Positions 60,050 through 64,000 of a stretch of DNA of 64,000 bases are shown in pieces. Source of the stretch: Atherix ibis (taxonomy: Eukaryota; Arthropoda; Insecta; Diptera; Athericidae); contig OY282609.1 of the NCBI GenBank assembly GCA_958298945.1, positions 31,903,212 through 31,967,211 of the forward strand. The letters are read 5' to 3'. The notes beneath the pieces are model-generated. The model ran no database searches and was not told the origin of the DNA. It saw only the letters and a list, made by a program, of their open reading frames with translations. How positions within the stretch are numbered: position 1 is the first letter of the stretch; every line of letters starts with the position of its first letter. The translations under genes were made by a program, and so were the position numbers.

Positions 60050-60225
60050 TTATCCTTAGATTAAAGAATACCTGGTACGTCAGATTTTCGAAATTTTCTG
60101 GCTTAATTATCTCAAAAGTGGCAAAAAAATTGTACCGCTTGCATATTTTTGTGTAGATTTTTTTTATTGTAGACATGACACAGCCACTGACAATCTAGTT
60201 TTCGTAATAGAAATTTATTGATTTC
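60050..60225. repeat. Unclassified dispersed repeat, right copy
   Basis: Direct copy of 58095-58275 with small deletions, including loss of a piece after AATACCTGG. The two copies flank the mariner and its surrounding repeat but are about 160-520 bp from its ends, so they are not its target duplication. Confidence 0.8.
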
Positions 60226-60229
60226 CAAA

Positions 60230-60645
60230 AGCATATATTTTATATTCATTTTAATTAATTTGTTGGAAACAAAAATACAATTTAAACACAACGACAGGCA
60301 ATTTTTATTTTTTTGTACATTCTTTTGGTAATAAAATTGGAATTGTATTTTAGGTTTATTAATTTATTTTGTAAATATATACCAATTAAATATCAAGCGC
60401 CTCAATTTTGTAGAGTTTCGGAGAGTTTTACAAAACGCCATTCTCCATGAAAGTGGTAGCATACCGAGTTGCTTGCATACTTTTGTTGACATTTATTGTA
60501 GATACTCATCGCGAAATAAAAGTTTACATGCGGTTTTATTAAATTTTAAATATTTTACTTTATAAACAAGTAAGTATAAAAATTAATACAGTAGTATAAA
60601 TAGTTTTATTCTTCAAACGACAGTAAATAGGAATTGTTAAGGAAA
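60230..60645. other. AT-rich DNA, no gene seen
   Basis: Contains the extra partial copy of the dispersed repeat near 60470-60500. Nothing else was recognised. Confidence 0.5.
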
Positions 60646-60649
60646 TTCA

Positions 60650-61800
60650 AATGTTTTTTATTTAATGTGAAGTACAATCGATACAATTAAGTCCTGAATA
60701 AAACGTCATCCAAATGGCCTCCATGACTTTTTTTGCAGGAACGAATTCGATGAACCCAATTTTCGAGCACTTTTTCCACTAAATCAGTCGTATGTCACGA
60801 ATAGTACGTTCAATATTGACTTCTAAAGCTTGAAGAGAGTCTGGTTTATTGCTAAAGACCAATGACTTTAAATAACCCCACAAGAAATAGTCTAATGGTG
60901 TTAAATCACAACTTCTTGGAGGCCATTCATTGTCACAATTTCTTGAAATAATCGAATCTCCAAAAATTTTTCGCAATAATTCGGTTGTTGCACGTGCTGT
61001 GTGGCACGTAGCGCCGTCTTGTTGGAACCAGATGTTGTCAAGATCAACTTCTTCCAATTTCGGCCATAAAAAGTTGGTTGTCATCGATTTATACCGTTAT
61101 CCATTGACAGTAACGGTGTTACCAGCTTCATTTCGAAAGAAGTACGGACCGATGATTCCACCAGACCAAAAACCACACCAAACTGTCAATTTAGGTAAAT
61201 TTAATGGGTGTTCATGAATAATTTGTGGATTTTCTTCGCACCAGAATCGACAGTTTTGTTTATTTACCGCACCACTCAAGTGAAAGTGAGCCTCATCGGA
61301 GATTATGATTTTCTTAAAAAAATCGTTATCGTTTCCAAGTTGTTCCAAGACAAAATCAGCAAATTCACGACGTTTACGGTGGTCCAATGGCTTCAGTTCT
61401 TGAGTAATAACAATTTTATATGGATGCAAGCCCAAATTTTTTCTCAAAATCCGCCAGGTTGTGGTTTGAGACAGTCCCAATTCTTGAGAACGTTTTGGAA
61501 TCGACAAATTGCGGTCTTCAGCAACACTTGGCTGAACGGCAGCAATATTTTCATTACTTCGAGCGCTTCTTTGTCTTATTGGCACTTGAACATTATGTAA
61601 AGTAAATGTACGCTCGAAATTTTTAACAATTCGACGAATAGCGAGCACATTTGGACGATTATTACGACCATAAAATGGAAAAAGCACGAAAAGTTGCAAT
61701 TGTAGAACGATTATTTTGATAATAAAATTGAATAATTTGTAAACGTTGTTGTTGCGTATATCTCTCCATGATGAAATTGTAAACATTACTGAATACAATG
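60650..61800 (-). mobile_element. DD41D mariner-like element (rosa-type), inactive
   Basis: A nearly complete transposase gene on the minus strand defines the element. Flanks are AT-rich and no terminal inverted repeats could be recognised, so the borders are approximate. A decayed relative lies at 40590-41700. DD41D elements are known from tephritid and other flies as a basal lineage called rosa; that naming is by recollection, while the 41-residue spacing was counted here. Confidence 0.82.
60670..61771 (-). pseudogene. DD41D transposase with four-part frame
   Basis: The start is MERYTQQQRLQIIQFYYQNN at about 61769. A one-base insertion in the T run near 61680 shifts the frame before FPFYGRNNRPN. 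The long frame then holds QRSARSNENIAAVQPSVAED, SQELGLSQTTTWRILRKNLG (helix-turn-helix), ISDEAHFHLSGAVNKQNCRF with the first Asp, and WSGGIIGPYFFRNEAGNTVT. A TAA at 61097-61099 breaks it. FQQDGATCHTARATTELL has the second Asp and CDLTPLDYFLWGYLKSL the third, 41 residues apart. A one-base loss near 60783 shifts the end, which continues VEKVLENWVHRI to a stop near 60695. Confidence 0.88.
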
Positions 61801-62835
61801 GGGAAAAAAAGACAAATCATGACATATTACAAATGGCCGAAATGTCACTTAGAAATCATATTACTCTTATTGGAAAACCCTATATATATAAAAAAAATAA
61901 GAAAATACTTTTTTATGTGAACTTTTGAGAAATAAATTAAAAATAAACTGAAATTTGATCAAAATTAAACTGGTAAGCGCTTTAAACATTTTATTGCAAA
62001 AAAAAACATAAATTTCTTTAATAAAATTATACTCGAATTTAATTTAAATTAATTAATAAATTTCGAAACTTGGACGAAATTAACCGAATTTGGTTATCAG
62101 CTGCCACGGACTTTTTATTGTCTTCTTCTTGATTTCTTCAATCATGAAGAGAAGCACCCACCACAGCAGTCACTCAGTGACTTCTATGCATGCTGGACGA
62201 ATCTAAATTTGTAAATAATTGCACTTTTTATAATATTCCCTTATTAAAATTACAAAGAAAAATTATTTTAATTGAAAGTTGTTCACAAAAAAAACATTTT
62301 ATTGGTGAAAATTCAACTGAGCATATATGTTCAATCATAATTATGTGCTTTATATTTTCCATACTATATAAAATATAAACAAAAATAAAATTGATTTGAA
62401 TATTTTTCAAAGAATTATAATTTTTTAAAAGATTTCTTAACATAAAAATTTCAATGAACATAAAAATCTGCCTCACCCGTCGTTAAACGGTTGGTGGAAA
62501 TGATTAGCTTCGACATAAACCATATATGTTTTTACCTTTAATGAATTTCGATTAATTTCTCTTTTAAATTCTTCTTAAAAGTTTAAGAACGTTTCGCTAT
62601 TTTTCATTTTTAAACATTTATCAATATTTAGTATTAAAAAAAAAAACAAACAATAATCCATTCAGTAAAGAAAATATGTTTTTAACGAAACTTTGACGGT
62701 GCACATCTTTGCTAAATTCGATTAATGAAAGAACGAAAACTGGAGAAAAAAAAGTGGTTCTTGACGATGATTTATGTTGGCTGAAATTCGATGTTGTTTT
62801 GTTTTTCAGCCAACTTCAGGTAGTTTTGCAAATTT
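61801..62835. other. Intergenic AT-rich DNA upstream of the right-hand gene
   Basis: No coding signature was seen. Around 62755-62835 the sequence becomes less AT-rich, consistent with approach to a promoter. Confidence 0.5.
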
Positions 62836-62897
62836 CTAACTCGCACAGTCGCCGAACGTGAAAATATATTCCCCGGATCATATTGGAAATTTTCGTG
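62836..62897 (+). other. Candidate 5' untranslated exon of the right-hand gene
   Basis: A segment with CTCGCACAGTCGCCGAACGT ends at TTTTCGTG|GTAAGTTA, a near-consensus donor at 62898. It lies 820 bp before the coding exon. A second possible untranslated exon lies at about 63195-63340, after CCAATATGCAG. Transcription start and exon choice are inferred from splice signals only. Confidence 0.3.
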
Positions 62898-63717
62898 GTA
62901 AGTTAAATTACCAATATTGAAATGTTCGCTTTCGAAAATTGGTGTCGACTTGAGTGAATAGTGTTTGCCTTTGAAATTGTGATGATGGAAATAGTGTGAA
63001 ATCCTTGAAAATCTGGATCAGAAATCGAAAATTTCGATGACGAGTTGATGGAAAATCAAAAACTCAACACAGCAACAGAGCAAGTGTCCCATAGTACCTA
63101 GGAACGGGGAAGAAGCATCTGCCAATCAATCTGGCCGCCTTCGTTATTATCCTACCGACCCCCCCAATCCCCACTCCGTCTTTTCCAATATGCAGTGCTG
63201 CGGAATAAAAGTTGTGTGTGCATAAAATCCGGAAGTGCGAGCGAAGAATTTCGCAGAAGGTTTTCCGTGTTCTTTTGGCGCCAATAATTGGTAGTGTTCG
63301 ATTGTCATCAGCCTATGTTGTGTGAAGTGCGGGGAAGAAGGGGTTAGTATGCTCTGTTTGACAGAACATCATCTTTTGGGCGATTCAGAGAATTTGTTTG
63401 GATTCTGTTCGTCTGGTTTTTTTAAGTTTAAATTCCTTGTTGTTCTTTTGCTCCTTAACATAAACTATATAATTTGTGAAGCAGTTTTTGTGTGCGAATA
63501 GATTTGTTTTTAATCAAAATATGTGCAGGTGGTTATTGTTGAATTGTTTACAGTGAAAAATGTCTTTAGGTCTTGCGCAAAATGTTAATCATTAGGCGGC
63601 CACTTTGTTATTTAAGAAAATGTCCTCACAAAAATTTCGGAATTTCTTATGATTTCCTTAAATTTGCCTAAAATTGTCTGATTTTTTAATATTTTTTCCA
63701 TTTTTTTTTTTTTGTAG

Positions 63718-64000
63718 TCGAGCGGCTAAAATTGGTGAAAAAACAGAAAATCGTGTCGATGTGATGAGAAGTCGAACGGAGCTGGTGACAACAACGTTTA
63801 TCGACTCCGAAGAGGATCAAACCGAATCCGAAGACTCTGAGGAGGATTGGCGTCCGGTTTCAAGTCGAAATGGGAAAAAGCGTTCAGTAAGAGGGTCTAG
63901 TGGTCGTGGCAGGGGTAGACGGGCGCGTGGTAGCGGAAGAAGCGGTAGTCGTCGAAAGGTGAAACGACGTCGGCGGCAGCACAAAGAATCCGAAGAGGAT
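63718..64000 (+). CDS. N-terminal exon of a charged, Arg/Gly-rich protein (partial)
   Basis: The exon follows a long T tract and TTTGTAG at 63711-63717. The frame is open from the acceptor (RAAKIGEKTENRVDV) through an ATG at 63764 (MRSRTELVTTTFIDSEEDQT) to the window edge, so the start may be that ATG or may lie in an earlier exon. It has an acidic Ser/Glu/Asp stretch with EDWRPV, then Lys/Arg/Gly/Ser-rich sequence (GRGRGRRARGSGRSGSRRK), then KRRRRQHKESEED. Such alternating tracts occur in chromatin and RNA-binding proteins, with the basic part able to act as a nuclear signal. No named family was recognised. Confidence 0.72.

Noticed and set aside
58095..60225. The two 180-bp repeats as long terminal repeats of a retroelement
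   Set aside because: The DNA between them is a mariner plus short-period repeats, with no gag, protease or integrase signature, and the repeats lack TG...CA ends.
61208..61600. 130-codon plus-strand frame
   Set aside because: It lies antisense to the conserved DD41D transposase and shows no domain.

Overview
The window reads as insect nuclear DNA, probably a fly. It is very AT-rich and has short spliced exons with GT...AG borders, a CAG (opa-type) repeat in an exon, one Pol III tRNA gene, and several insect transposon lineages: Mos1-like, mellifera-like and other DD34D mariners, DD41D mariner-like elements, and R1- and Jockey-type LINEs. No bacterial, phage or CRISPR feature was seen. The species cannot be named from sequence alone.

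Two host protein genes can be supported, both on the plus strand. The first encodes a pleckstrin-homology (PH) domain protein. Six exons at 20230-20417, 25847-25943, 37503-37640, 37711-38281, 38572-39051 and 39147-39253 join in frame into 526 codons plus a stop. They comprise a Gln/His-rich leader, a PH domain split by two large introns (5.4 and 11.6 kb), and a long Ser/Asn/Gly-rich tail. A phase-compatible candidate first coding exon lies at 10136-10174. The second gene starts near the right edge. A strong acceptor at 63717 opens an exon that stays in frame to the window end and encodes alternating acidic and Arg/Gly/Ser-rich stretches, typical of a nuclear protein. A single tRNA-Pro(AGG) gene sits at 51683-51754 on the minus strand.

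Layout: 0-9.7 kb holds decayed LINE pieces and two rearranged mariner derivatives. At 10-13.6 kb is the candidate first exon and otherwise plain DNA. At 13.6-18.4 kb are two related tandem arrays (about 320 bp and about 161 bp periods). At 20-39 kb is the PH gene, whose introns hold two Mos1-like mariners, a truncated mariner, a 63-bp minisatellite and a mariner nested inside an older mariner. At 40-50 kb are decayed mariners and a 1.9-kb array of roughly 28-bp units. At 53-57 kb an R1-type LINE is inserted in a Jockey-type LINE. At 58-62 kb are a mellifera-type mariner and a DD41D element. At 62.8-64 kb the second gene begins.

No novel multi-gene system was found. The most unusual structures are the mobile, doubly 5'-ended mariner derivatives, the nested transposons with readable insertion history, the repeated near-perfect hairpins of 20-38 bp arms, and the tandem arrays in which one family appears as a monomer and as a dimer. 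Calls rest on reading translations, splice borders and terminal repeats by eye; subfamily names come from remembered family features, not from a search.
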